Below are positions 48,687-57,501 of a stretch of DNA of 59,468 bases, piece after piece. The number at the start of each line of letters is the position of its first letter. The first letter of the stretch is position 1. Origin of the DNA: Streptosporangiaceae bacterium (lineage in GTDB: Bacteria; Actinomycetota; Actinomycetes; Streptosporangiales; Streptosporangiaceae); the NCBI GenBank assembly GCA_019245115.1, contig JAFARZ010000395.1:1-59468 (forward strand), in the 5' to 3' direction. The position numbers and the translations under genes are program-made. The notes beneath the pieces are model-generated. The model saw only the letters and a list, made by a program, of their open reading frames with translations, made no database searches and was not told the DNA's origin.

Positions 48687-50795
48687 ATGTCACTTCCGGT
48701 CCTGTTCGCGTTCGCCGGCGTGCTGGTCGCGATCGCAGCGACTGGCCTGCTCGCCGGGCGCTGCGTCCGGGAGCCGCGGGCCTGCTTCATCGTGTGGACG
48801 ACCGGGGCCTTCGGCCTGACCGTGGCCCTGGTGGCTCAGACCATGGGGATGGCCAGTGGCTTCGGTACGGTGACGTTCCGCGCTATCCAGATCGGCGCGC
48901 AACTGGTCGCGCTGCTGGGGCTGGCCTGGGGGCTGCTGGAGTTCGTTGCCGGGAACGAGAGCGTCAGGTTTGGCGTACGACTGGTGGGCGGCGCACTGAC
49001 CGTCTTGGCCGGGCTGGTCCTCGCGACCGACAGCCTCAGCACGCAGCCGTTCTCCAAGGCGTGGCCGTCGGCCAGCGCGCACTACCAGTCGGTCGGGCAC
49101 TTCGCGCTCATCGTGGTGCAGGTCGCGGCCCTGGCTGGCGGCGGAAGCGCCGTCGCCCTGGCCGCGGCCCGGAGCCGAGAGCGGCCGGAATGGCGTGCCG
49201 CGTTGCCGGGCGTCGTAGCGATCGGTGTCGCCTTGCTGGCCACGGCGGCGCTCCGGTTCTCGCTGCCGGCCAGGTCCGCGTACCCGGTGCTGTCAGCGGT
49301 CGCCGCGGGCCTGATCTTGGTTGGCGTAACCAGGGACCTGGAGGCCGTCACCGGCCTTGGCCCGCGTAGCGGAGGCGGACAAGTGGACGGATCACAAATG
49401 GGCTCCCGAGGACGGCGCGGCAGCCGGGATACCGCTGATCGTGAGGTCGCGGGCGGCCCCCGCGGTGAGTCGCGGCGGGACGCCGGGCGGCACGGGCAGC
49501 GGGACGAATACGAGTACGGGCCCGATGGATACGGGCAGGATCGCGCGTATGCGCAGGATCGCGGGTACGGAGCCGATGGGTACGGGGCCGAAGGGCACCG
49601 GGCCGAAGGGCGCGGGGCTGCGGGATATGGGGGCGGGAACCATGCGCCGGATCCCCACGCGTCCAGGCCCAACGGCTCCGGAACCGGGCCCAACGGCTAC
49701 GGCCCGGGGTATGACGGCTATGGGCCCGGGCCTGGCGGTCAGGGCCATGCCGGGCAAGGATACGCCGGTCAGGGCCATGGCGGGTATGGGCCTGACGCTC
49801 ACGGCTCCGGGCGGCGGCAGGGCGGCTACGATCTCGCGGGCCCGTATGGACCGCGGGACCGGCACGGCTCTGATGACCGGTCCGGGCGCGGTCCCGGCAC
49901 CGTACGGCCAGGTGAATGGGCTGGACCGGGAAGCGCGCCGGGTTTCCCCGGGCAGCCGGCTCCCGGTTTCCCCGGGCAGCGGGGCCAAGGTACCTCCCGG
50001 CCACCGGGCCCGGGCTATTCCGGTCAGCCGGGCGCAGGTCACCCCGGTCAGCCGGCCGCAGGTTACTCCGGTCAGCCGGCCGCAGGTTACTCCGGTCAGC
50101 AGCCTCCGGCCGGGCCGTCGGCCTCCTACAGTCCGTCGGCCTCCTACAGTCCGCCCGTCTCATTCAGCCCGCCGGTCGCCCCCGTACCGGGACCACCGGT
50201 CACGGGCTATGGCATACCAGGTCAGCAGGAGGTTACGGCCGATCTCGGGACGGTGATCACCGGCGCGCTCGGCGACCCCGAATTCGGCGCGGACGCGAAG
50301 CCATCGGGTGCCTCGGCCGGTTCCCCGGCACGGCCCTATGGCCGAATCTTGATCTTTACGTTGCTGGATGATAAAGCCACGGATTTTGATCGTCTGGCCG
50401 AGCAAACAGCGGAAGAAGTACGGATCAGCGAGCCGGACACTCTTGTATACGTCATTCATTTGGTGCCCAACGCGCCAATGCAGCGGATCTTCTACGAGAT
50501 TTACCGTGATCGCGCCGCATTCGAAAGCCACGAGAACAAGTCATATATGAAACGGTTCGTCGCGGAACGCAGAGCCTACGTACTGGCGACCAACGTCATC
50601 GAACTCCGGGTGAAATACGCCAAGGTAGCGCCGCTTCCCGCCGAGTCCCGCCCGTTGAGCGTCACTCAGGCGGCCCGTCCCGAGTTGCCGCCCGGTCAGG
50701 GGCCCGCCGTGGCGTGGCCACAGCAGTCCGGCGGTGGTCGGCCGGGCGCCGGTGTCGCGCCCGAGGACTCGGGGTCCCGGTATGGCCGCGGCTAG
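48687..50795 (+). CDS. Polytopic membrane protein fused to low-complexity linker and ABM-fold domain
   Basis: A 702-residue three-part protein. Residues 1-225 form about seven transmembrane helices (LPVLFAFAGVLVAIAATGLL first). Residues about 226-545 are disordered and rich in Gly, Tyr, Pro and Gln, with tandem GYSGQPAAGYSGQ-type units. Residues about 550-655 are an antibiotic-biosynthesis-monooxygenase-like ferredoxin fold (RILIFTLLDDKATDFDRLAE, YVIHLVPNAPMQRIFYEIYR, HENKSYMKRFVAERRAYVLA). ABM folds include heme-degrading IsdG enzymes, and heme genes lie downstream. Function unknown. ATG 48687 preferred over GTG 48684. Confidence 0.75.
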   Translation: MSLPVLFAFAGVLVAIAATGLLAGRCVREPRACFIVWTTGAFGLTVALVAQTMGMASGFGTVTFRAIQIGAQLVALLGLAWGLLEFVAGNESVRFGVRLVGGALTVLAGLVLATDSLSTQPFSKAWPSASAHYQSVGHFALIVVQVAALAGGGSAVALAAARSRERPEWRAALPGVVAIGVALLATAALRFSLPARSAYPVLSAVAAGLILVGVTRDLEAVTGLGPRSGGGQVDGSQMGSRGRRGSRDTADREVAGGPRGESRRDAGRHGQRDEYEYGPDGYGQDRAYAQDRGYGADGYGAEGHRAEGRGAAGYGGGNHAPDPHASRPNGSGTGPNGYGPGYDGYGPGPGGQGHAGQGYAGQGHGGYGPDAHGSGRRQGGYDLAGPYGPRDRHGSDDRSGRGPGTVRPGEWAGPGSAPGFPGQPAPGFPGQRGQGTSRPPGPGYSGQPGAGHPGQPAAGYSGQPAAGYSGQQPPAGPSASYSPSASYSPPVSFSPPVAPVPGPPVTGYGIPGQQEVTADLGTVITGALGDPEFGADAKPSGASAGSPARPYGRILIFTLLDDKATDFDRLAEQTAEEVRISEPDTLVYVIHLVPNAPMQRIFYEIYRDRAAFESHENKSYMKRFVAERRAYVLATNVIELRVKYAKVAPLPAESRPLSVTQAARPELPPGQGPAVAWPQQSGGGRPGAGVAPEDSGSRYGRG

Positions 50796-51231
50796 GATCA
50801 CGCTGCTCAGCCGGCCGGGCTGCCACCTGTGCGACGACGCCCGTGCCGTGATCGAGCGGGTGGCGGCCGACCTTGATGTCGGCTGGGAAGAGCGCGACAT
50901 AACCGCCTCGCCAGACGACCTGGCGGAGTACTGGGACAAGATCCCGGTAACTTTCGTCGACGGCATCCAGGTCGATTTCTGGCGGATCAGCGAGCCCCGG
51001 CTCCGCGCCGCCCTGTCCGGCCACGACACCCTTCCCCGTTTACCCCCCGCCTCCGCCCCCCGTCCTCACCTCCGCCCCCGGCACCCCGTCCCCGTTCATC
51101 TTCTGGCTGACCTTGCCGAACAGATGGTCGCCTATCGGTCCGGTTTGTCGCGTATGTCCCAGCTACTCAGGCAGCGTCAGCGGTTCGATTCGGATCCTGT
51201 CCGGATGGATGTGGCAGCGACCCGGTTATAA
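50782..51231 (+). CDS. Glutaredoxin-like (DUF836) protein with aberrant C-terminal tail
   Basis: A 149-residue reading. Residues 1-80 are a normal glutaredoxin-like domain: ITLLSRPGCHLCDDARAVIE (CHLC site), VGWEERDITASPDDLAEYWD, IPVTFVDGIQVDFWRISE. Family members end there. The remaining about 69 residues begin in a C-run-rich segment (LPRLPPASAPRPHLRPRHPV) and end inside a perfect 56-bp palindrome, whose centre supplies the TAA. A lost stop codon is likely. It overlaps the previous gene by 14 bp. Confidence 0.8.
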   Translation: MAAARITLLSRPGCHLCDDARAVIERVAADLDVGWEERDITASPDDLAEYWDKIPVTFVDGIQVDFWRISEPRLRAALSGHDTLPRLPPASAPRPHLRPRHPVPVHLLADLAEQMVAYRSGLSRMSQLLRQRQRFDSDPVRMDVAATRL

Positions 51232-51256
51232 CCGGGTCGCTGCCACATCCATCCGG
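51201..51256. terminator. Perfect 56-bp palindrome (28-bp arms)
   Basis: CCGGATGGATGTGGCAGCGA is the start of a left arm mirrored without mismatch up to base 51256, centred on GGTTATAACC. The stop codon of the glutaredoxin-like frame lies at the centre, and a minus-strand frame ends in the same residues (MDVAATRL). It is probably a terminator isolating the heme operon from upstream genes, but a cruciform or dimeric-protein site is possible. No T-run follows. Confidence 0.65.
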
Positions 51257-51514
51257 GTGCGTCCGGGTGCATGCTGATGCAGGCGGGACGGGAGTGACCA
51301 GATGTGTACCCGGGCTCCCTGCGCCAGCACCTGCTGGGCTGGTACAAGCCCACGACGCTTGGGGAATAACCATCGGTACCCTTCCGGCCAACTGTCAGGC
51401 AAGGCCTCCTGCGCGCTACCGGCGCACGGCAGGATGGCACCGAGCAGTGCGGCACGGAGCAGTGCGACGCGGAGCAGGGTCATCGCGGAGCGCTCAACCG
51501 CGCATCCGGCGACT

Positions 51515-51532
51515 TTGTGAATCCTTGCACAA
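51515..51532. promoter_or_regulatory. Rex operator
   Basis: TTGTGAATCCTTGCACAA is a near-perfect match to the Rex operator (TTGTGAA-N4-TTCACAA), with one arm change (TGCACAA). It is 80 bp upstream of the rex start. Rex binds such sites when NADH/NAD is low, so the rex-hem operon should be induced under reducing, oxygen-limited conditions. The rest of 51257-51612 shows no convincing gene. Confidence 0.82.
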
Positions 51533-51612
51533 AGGCGTACCGTGGAGATCGACGTTGGCTACGCAGGCTCTTGACACTCAGGAGCGCCGATACCCCCGGG
51601 AGCGCTGCTGCC

Positions 51613-52509
51613 ATGCACAACAACGTGACGTCGTCAGGCGGAGGCAAGGACCTCATCGCCCGCCGAGGCGAAGGCGCAGGCGCAGGCGAAGGCCAAGGCG
51701 ACCAAGATCACGACGACCAGGTTCAGTCTGGCTCGGGCGGCCGCTCGGGCGGCGAGTCCGGTGGCTCCAACGGCATACCCGAAGCCACCGTCGCGCGTCT
51801 CCCCGTCTACCTGCGCGCACTGTACGGACTGGCCGAGCGTGGGGTGAGCACGGTTGCCAGCGAGGAACTCGCCGCCGCGGCCGGCGTCAACTCGGCCAAG
51901 CTTCGTAAGGACCTGTCCCACCTCGGCTCGTACGGGATCCGTGGTGTCGGTTACGACGTCGACTACCTCGTCTACCAGGTGTCGCGCACCCTGGGGCTGA
52001 CGCAGGACTGGCCGGTCGTCATCGTCGGCGCCGGTAACCTCGGCCACGCGCTGGCGAACTATGGCGGCTTCGTCTCCCGCGGTTTCCGCATCGCCGCGCT
52101 GCTGGATTCGGATCCGGCTATCGTGGGCAGCACGGTCGCGAAGCTGGTGGTGCGTCATGTCGACGAACTGGAAGCGGTGGTTGCGCGGCACAAGGTGGCG
52201 ATCGGTGTGATCGCGACCCCGGCAGGGTCTGCCCAGGGAGTATGCGACCGGCTCGTCTCGGCCGGTGTCACGAGCATCCTTAACTTCGCTCCGCTAGTGT
52301 TGTGCGTCCCGGAAGGGGTAGACGTGCGCAAGGTTGACCTGTCGATTGAGTTGCAGATCCTCGCCTTTCACGCCCAGCGCAGGTCCGCGGGTGGCCGGGC
52401 GGGAAACGACCACGCACACTCAGCGGACGCCGCGGACCTCGGAGCGGACCTCGAGCGGCTCGCGCCGGACGACCTCGACCCGGGTCGGCTGGAAGCAGCC
52501 CAGGCGTAA
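51613..52509 (+). CDS. rex: Redox-sensing transcriptional repressor Rex
   Basis: A 298-residue protein. An unusual low-complexity N terminus of about 50 residues (GEGAGAGEGQGDQDHDDQ) precedes the winged helix (ATVARLPVYLRALYGLAERG, AAAAGVNSAKLRKDLSHLGS, YGIRGVGYDV). The NAD(H)-binding Rossmann domain has VVIVGAGNLGHALANYGGF and a C-terminal domain-swap helix LSIELQILAFHAQRR. It senses NADH/NAD. The ATG at 51613 is chosen; an earlier start would overlap the operator. hemA follows 12 bp later. Confidence 0.93.
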   Translation: MHNNVTSSGGGKDLIARRGEGAGAGEGQGDQDHDDQVQSGSGGRSGGESGGSNGIPEATVARLPVYLRALYGLAERGVSTVASEELAAAAGVNSAKLRKDLSHLGSYGIRGVGYDVDYLVYQVSRTLGLTQDWPVVIVGAGNLGHALANYGGFVSRGFRIAALLDSDPAIVGSTVAKLVVRHVDELEAVVARHKVAIGVIATPAGSAQGVCDRLVSAGVTSILNFAPLVLCVPEGVDVRKVDLSIELQILAFHAQRRSAGGRAGNDHAHSADAADLGADLERLAPDDLDPGRLEAAQA

Positions 52510-52521
52510 GGCGGTGATCAG

Positions 52522-53865
52522 GTGAGCGTGCTGGTAGTCGGCCTGAGCCACAAGAGCGCTCCGGTCGCCACCTTGGAGCTGGCCGCGGTGAGCGGCGATG
52601 CGGTCGCCAAGCTGGTTCACGACGTGGCCCGGGCGGAACCGGTCGCGGAAACTTTCGTGGTGTCCACCTGCAACCGCGTTGAGGTGTACGCGGACGTGGA
52701 CCGGTTCCATGCCGGCGTTACGGCCATCTGTGAGCTGCTCGCCCGGCACTGCGGGATGCCTGCCGCCGACCTCACCCAGCACCTTTACGTGCACTACGAG
52801 GATCGCGCGGTGAGCCATCTGCTGGCCGTGGCCAGCGGGCTCGATTCGATGGTGGTCGGTGAGGGTCAGATTCTCGGCCAGGTCAGGTCCGCCCTCAAGC
52901 TGGCCGAGGAGCACGGCACCCTCGGCCGCGTCCTCGGCGACCTTGGCCGGCTGGCCTTGCGCACCGGCAAGCGGGTGCGGGCCGAGACCGCTATCAACCA
53001 GGTCGGCGCCAGCCTGATGACCGTGGCCATCGAACTCGCCGCCACCAGCTTCGGCGCGGCCACCCATCCATCCGGAGGACCCCCTCTGGCTGGACGTAAT
53101 CTGCTCATCGTCGGCGCCGGCTCGATGAGCGCGCTCGCGGCCGCGACGGCGGCCCGCGCCGGAGCGGAGCGGATCGTGGTCGCGAACCGCACCCTCGAGC
53201 ATGCCGAACGGCTGGCCGCGAAGTTTGCCAAGCACAACGCGACGGTCGTCAGCCTGGCCGGCCTGCCAGCAGCGATCCGCGCCGCCGACGTCATCATCTC
53301 GTGCACCGGCGCCTCCGGTTACGTGATCACGCCAGACATGATTCCGGCGGAGGCGGATCGCCGGGGCGCCCTGGTCCTCGTGGATCTGGCGATGCCGCGC
53401 GACGTGGAGCCGGCTGTCGCGGACTTGCCCGGTGTCACCGTGGTCGGCATGGACGAGCTGAGTCAGCACGGCACGGTGGCCGAGGCTCAGGATGTGTCGG
53501 CCGTCCGTAGCGTCATCGAGACCGAGCTGGTCGCCTATCAGCAGGCAAACGATGCCGCCACGGTGGCGCCCACCGTGGTCGCGCTCCGGGCGAAGGCCGC
53601 CAAGGTGGTCGACGCGGAGCTGGCCCGGCTGGCGGGCCGGCTGACCGCGGACGGTCTGAGCGGGCACGCGCTGGATGAGATAGCCCAGACGGTGCGCCGG
53701 GTGGTAGACAAGCTGTTGCATGCGCCGACCGTGCGGGTGAAGGAACTCGCCGGCTCACCGGGGGGTGAGGAGTACGCCGCGGCGCTCCGGGTTCTCTTCG
53801 ACCTCGATCCACGTGCGGTCGAGGCCGTTACCCGCGCCGCCATGGAGCAGGAGGGTTCACAGTGA
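52522..53865 (+). CDS. hemA: Glutamyl-tRNA reductase
   Basis: A 447-residue protein with catalytic Cys in FVVSTCNRVEVYADVDRF, GLDSMVVGEGQILGQVRSAL, the NADPH motif LLIVGAGSMSALAAATAARA and a C-terminal dimerisation helix. It makes glutamate-1-semialdehyde from Glu-tRNA, the first step of C5-pathway heme synthesis. The GTG at 52522 follows GGCGGTGATCAG. The stop overlaps hemC by four bases. Confidence 0.95.
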   Translation: MSVLVVGLSHKSAPVATLELAAVSGDAVAKLVHDVARAEPVAETFVVSTCNRVEVYADVDRFHAGVTAICELLARHCGMPAADLTQHLYVHYEDRAVSHLLAVASGLDSMVVGEGQILGQVRSALKLAEEHGTLGRVLGDLGRLALRTGKRVRAETAINQVGASLMTVAIELAATSFGAATHPSGGPPLAGRNLLIVGAGSMSALAAATAARAGAERIVVANRTLEHAERLAAKFAKHNATVVSLAGLPAAIRAADVIISCTGASGYVITPDMIPAEADRRGALVLVDLAMPRDVEPAVADLPGVTVVGMDELSQHGTVAEAQDVSAVRSVIETELVAYQQANDAATVAPTVVALRAKAAKVVDAELARLAGRLTADGLSGHALDEIAQTVRRVVDKLLHAPTVRVKELAGSPGGEEYAAALRVLFDLDPRAVEAVTRAAMEQEGSQ

Positions 53866-54830
53866 ACGCCCCGACGCTGCGGCCCGACGTACTGCGGCTC
53901 GGCAGCCGCCGGAGCCCGATGGCCATCGCGCAGTCCCGGCTCGTGGCGAACATGATCACCGAGCGGACCGGGCGCGAGGTGGAGATCGTCGGGGTCACGA
54001 CGCTGGGCGACGTCAGCCGGGCGCACCTCACCCAGATCGGCGGCACCGGGGTGTTCGTGAGCGCGCTGCGTGAGGCGCTGCTGAACGGCGAGATCGACTT
54101 CGCCGTGCACTCGCTGAAGGATCTGCCGGCCAGCCAGCCGGCCGATGTCGCGCTCGCGGCCGTGCCACCCAGAGACGACCCAAGAGACGCGCTGATAGCA
54201 CGAGACGGCGCGAAGCTGGCCGACCTGCCCGCCGGAGGCAGGATCGGCACCGGCTCGCCGCGGCGTGCCGCTCAGCTGCTCGCCCTGCGCGGCGATCTGA
54301 GGTGTGTGCCGATCCGCGGCAACGCCGGTACCAGGATGGCGAAGATCGAAGCGGGCGAGGTGGACGCGGTTGTACTCGCCTGCGCCGGACTGGCCAGGAT
54401 CAAGCGGCTGGACGTGGTGGCCGAGGTGTTCAATCCGGAGGAGATGCTTCCCGCGGCTGGGCAGGGCTCGCTCGCGGTGGAATGCCGGGCGGAAGACGAC
54501 CAGCTCACGCGGCTGCTTGGGACCATCAACCACGAGCCGAGCATGGCCTCCGCCACGGCCGAGCGCAGCCTGCTCGAGGCCCTGGCGGCGCGCTGCAGCG
54601 CCCCGGTCGCGGCGTACGCCATGTACCGGCCCGTCGAAGACGACCTTGACATGCAGGCGGCGGCGATGAGCGCCGATGGAGGCACCATTCTGCGCGCGCA
54701 TGCCAGCGCCGCGAGTGGGCAGGCATGGCAACTGGGCCAGGATCTCGCGGCGGAGCTGCTCCGGGCCGGGGCGAGGGAACTGATCGAGGTGCCGCAGGCG
54801 ACGGCGGATAGCGAGAATGATGCGCAGTGA
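53862..54830 (+). CDS. hemC: Porphobilinogen deaminase (hydroxymethylbilane synthase)
   Basis: A 322-residue protein. LRLGSRRSPMAIAQSRLVAN opens domain 1; GTGVFVSALREALLNGEIDF, AVHSLKDLPASQPADVALAA and IGTGSPRRAAQLLALRGDLR follow. The dipyrromethane-cofactor Cys is in LEALAARCSAPVAAYA. It polymerises four porphobilinogens. The GTG at 53862 lies in the hemA stop overlap, and the TGA overlaps hemD. Confidence 0.95.
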   Translation: MNAPTLRPDVLRLGSRRSPMAIAQSRLVANMITERTGREVEIVGVTTLGDVSRAHLTQIGGTGVFVSALREALLNGEIDFAVHSLKDLPASQPADVALAAVPPRDDPRDALIARDGAKLADLPAGGRIGTGSPRRAAQLLALRGDLRCVPIRGNAGTRMAKIEAGEVDAVVLACAGLARIKRLDVVAEVFNPEEMLPAAGQGSLAVECRAEDDQLTRLLGTINHEPSMASATAERSLLEALAARCSAPVAAYAMYRPVEDDLDMQAAAMSADGGTILRAHASAASGQAWQLGQDLAAELLRAGARELIEVPQATADSENDAQ

Positions 54831-56392
54831 CTGCTAAGGAAAACGACGTGACGCGAGGCTGGGTGGCGTTTATTGGTGTCGGCCCGGGCGACGAAGGCCT
54901 GGTGACGCTGCGAGCCGCCGAGCTGCTCGCGGCCGCGGACCTTGTCGTCGCCGGACCGGAACATCACGCTCTGGCCGGCAGGTTCCGGAACCCCGCCGCC
55001 GAAATGGTCGAGCCGGCTGACGCCAAGCAGCTCTATACGGCCGCGGCCGCGGGAAAGTTCGTCGTCCGGCTCTACCCCGGCGATCCGCTGCTGGCGGGCG
55101 CCGCCCAGGACGCCACCGCGATCGCGAAGGCCGGGCTCAGGTTCGAGATCGTGCCCGGGGTCCCCACGTGTACCGGCGTACCGGCCTATGCCGGCATCCC
55201 GCTCGCCACCGAGAAGACTTCGGAGATCCGGGTCATCCACGCCGCCGAGGCGAGCCGTGTCGCGTACAGCCCGGCCACGCTGGTCGTCCTCGGTGCGGAC
55301 GCGGGACCGGCTGACCTGGCCAAGATGCTGATCGCGAACGGCTGGCCGGAAGCGACCAAGCTCGCGATCACCTGGGACGGCACGACGAGCGCCCAGCAGA
55401 CGGTCACATCGACACTCGACCACATCGGGCCCGACCTCAAGGCGGCCGGCATCAGCCTGGCCAACACCCAAGGCCAGGCGGTGGCCGTGGTCGGCGAGAC
55501 GGTGAGCAACCGCGACCAGTTGTCCTGGTTCGAGACCAAGCCGCTGTTCGGCTGGCGGGTGCTGGTGCCGCGCACCAAGGAACAGGCCGCGGGCGTATCG
55601 CAGCGGCTCCGGGAGTACGGCGCGGTTCCGGAAGAGGTCCCGACGATCGCGGTGGAGCCGCCGCGCACGCCGCAGCAGATGGAGCGCGCGGTCAAGGGCC
55701 TGGTCACCGGGCGGTACCAGTGGGTCGCCTTCACCTCGGCGAACGCGGTGCGCGCGGTGCGCGAGCGGTTCGAGGAGTACGGCCTGGACGCCCGGGCGTT
55801 CGCCGGCGTGAAGATCGCCGCGGTCGGCGAGCAGACGGCGAAGTCGCTCCTTGACTTCGGCATCAGGCCGGACCTCGTGCCGGAAAAGGAGCAGTCAGCC
55901 GAGGGCTTGGCCAAGGAGTGGCCGCCATATGACGATCTGCTCGATCCGATCAACCGGGTGCTCCTGCCGCGTGCGGATATCGCGACCGAGACGCTGCTGG
56001 CCCGGCTGACCGAACTCGGCTGGGAATGCGAGGACGTGACCGCCTACCGTACGGTACGCGCCGCGCCGCCGCCCGCCCCGATACGCGAGGCGATCAAGGG
56101 CGGCGGCTTCGATGCCGTGCTGTTCACCAGTTCGTCGACCGTGCGGAACCTGGTCGGTATCGCCGGCAAGCCGCACGCGGTCACGGTGATCGGCGTGATC
56201 GGGCCGCAGACCGCGAAGACCGCCGGGGAGTTCGGGCTGCGGGTGGACGTGACCGCGCCGAAGCCGTCGATGACCGCGCTGGTCGACGCGATGGCGGAGT
56301 ACGGGGCGAGCCTGCGAGACGCGGCCGAAGCGGCCGGCGAGCCGCTGCGCCGCCCGAGCGAACGCCGTCGCGGCGGCCGCAGGAGGCGATAA
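54827..56392 (+). CDS. hemD: Uroporphyrinogen-III synthase fused to a diverged methyltransferase domain
   Basis: A 521-residue fusion. Residues 12-245 have the tetrapyrrole methylase fold (VAFIGVGPGDEGLVTLRAAE, IVPGVPTCTGVPAYAGIPLA), but the SAM-site segment usually written GGDPFVFGRGGEE reads YPGDPLLAGAAQDA, so activity is doubtful. Residues 255-495 are uroporphyrinogen-III synthase (GWRVLVPRTKEQAAGVSQRL, WVAFTSANAVRAVRERFEEY, AVLFTSSSTVRNLVGI). It starts at GTG 54827 in the hemC overlap and ends in a Arg/Gly-rich tail. The fusion itself is common in actinomycetes. Confidence 0.9.
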   Translation: MTAKENDVTRGWVAFIGVGPGDEGLVTLRAAELLAAADLVVAGPEHHALAGRFRNPAAEMVEPADAKQLYTAAAAGKFVVRLYPGDPLLAGAAQDATAIAKAGLRFEIVPGVPTCTGVPAYAGIPLATEKTSEIRVIHAAEASRVAYSPATLVVLGADAGPADLAKMLIANGWPEATKLAITWDGTTSAQQTVTSTLDHIGPDLKAAGISLANTQGQAVAVVGETVSNRDQLSWFETKPLFGWRVLVPRTKEQAAGVSQRLREYGAVPEEVPTIAVEPPRTPQQMERAVKGLVTGRYQWVAFTSANAVRAVRERFEEYGLDARAFAGVKIAAVGEQTAKSLLDFGIRPDLVPEKEQSAEGLAKEWPPYDDLLDPINRVLLPRADIATETLLARLTELGWECEDVTAYRTVRAAPPPAPIREAIKGGGFDAVLFTSSSTVRNLVGIAGKPHAVTVIGVIGPQTAKTAGEFGLRVDVTAPKPSMTALVDAMAEYGASLRDAAEAAGEPLRRPSERRRGGRRRR

Positions 56393-57382
56393 ATGACCCA
56401 GTTCCCGCAGGTCCGCCTCCGGAGGCTGCGCCGGACACCCGCCATCAGAAGGCTCGTCGCTGAGACCACGCTGCACCCGGCCGACTTCGTGCTTCCCGTC
56501 TTCGTCAAGGAAGGCATCGCCGAGCCCCAGCCGATCAGCTCGATGCCCGGCGTGGTCCAGCACACCAGGGACAGCCTGCGAAAGGCGGCGGCGGAAGCCG
56601 CGGCGGCCGGCGTGGGCGGCCTCATCGTGTTCGGCGTGCCCGCTGGGAAGGACGGCCGCGGCTCCCAGGCCGACGACCCGGACGGCATCTCCCAGCAGGC
56701 CATAGCCGACCTGCGCGCCGAGACCGGCGACGACCTGGTCGTCATGGCCGACCTGTGCCTGTGCGAGTACACCGACCACGGCCACTGTGGCGTCCTCGAC
56801 GAGGAAGGTTACGTGGTCAACGACCAGACGCTCGAGCGGTACGCGTCGACCGCGATCGCCCAGGCGAGGGCGGGCGCGCACATGGTGGCGCCGAGCGGGA
56901 TGATGGACGGCCAGGTGGGCGCGCTGCGCATCGCGCTGGACAGCGCCGGGTACGCCGACGTCGCCATCTGCGCGTACGCGGTCAAGTACGCGTCGGCGTT
57001 CTACGGGCCGTTCCGCGAGGCCGCCGAAGGCGCGCCGAAGTTCGGCGACCGCGGCAGCCACCAGCAGGACCCGCGCAACGCCGCCGAGTCGCTGCGCGAG
57101 GCCGTGCTGGATGTCGGCGAGGGCGCGGACATGGTGATGGTCAAGCCCGCCCTGGCGTACCTCGACATCATCCGCCGCGTCGCCGATACGGTGTCCGTTC
57201 CGGTGGCCGCGTACCAGGTCAGCGGCGAGTTCGCGATGGCCGAGGCGGCCGCGGCGAACGGCTGGCTCGACCGGGAACGAGTGATCATGGAAACGCTCAC
57301 CGGGATCAGGCGCGCAGGCGCCGGGATCATCTTGACCTACTGGGCTACTGAAGCCGCCCGGATGATTTCTGCCACTACCTAA
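56393..57382 (+). CDS. hemB: Delta-aminolevulinic acid dehydratase (porphobilinogen synthase)
   Basis: A 329-residue barrel. The Schiff-base lysines are in AICAYAVKYASAFYGPFRE and ADMVMVKPALAYLDIIRR. The zinc-type Cys triad is seen in ADLCLCEYTDHGHCG. It condenses two ALA to porphobilinogen. The ATG at 56393 begins immediately after the hemD stop; there is no gap. It is followed by a 119-bp gap before the primase-like gene. Confidence 0.95.
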   Translation: MTQFPQVRLRRLRRTPAIRRLVAETTLHPADFVLPVFVKEGIAEPQPISSMPGVVQHTRDSLRKAAAEAAAAGVGGLIVFGVPAGKDGRGSQADDPDGISQQAIADLRAETGDDLVVMADLCLCEYTDHGHCGVLDEEGYVVNDQTLERYASTAIAQARAGAHMVAPSGMMDGQVGALRIALDSAGYADVAICAYAVKYASAFYGPFREAAEGAPKFGDRGSHQQDPRNAAESLREAVLDVGEGADMVMVKPALAYLDIIRRVADTVSVPVAAYQVSGEFAMAEAAAANGWLDRERVIMETLTGIRRAGAGIILTYWATEAARMISATT

Positions 57383-57501
57383 CCCATTTTGAACGAACGG
57401 CCTTTGGTTTCTCCTCTACGATTGGTGATACGGGGCACGGGGAGAAGCAGTCATGTCGTTCCGTATTCTCAGTTTTTAATGGTTCTGAGGGGCTTGAACA
57501 T

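Noticed and set aside
51226..51483. Minus-strand frame with a signal-peptide-like start (VALLRAALLGAIL) ending in the palindrome
   Set aside because: The hydrophobic start comes from a short tandem repeat, no Shine-Dalgarno precedes it, and the C terminus is just the mirrored palindrome. It also runs against the rex promoter.
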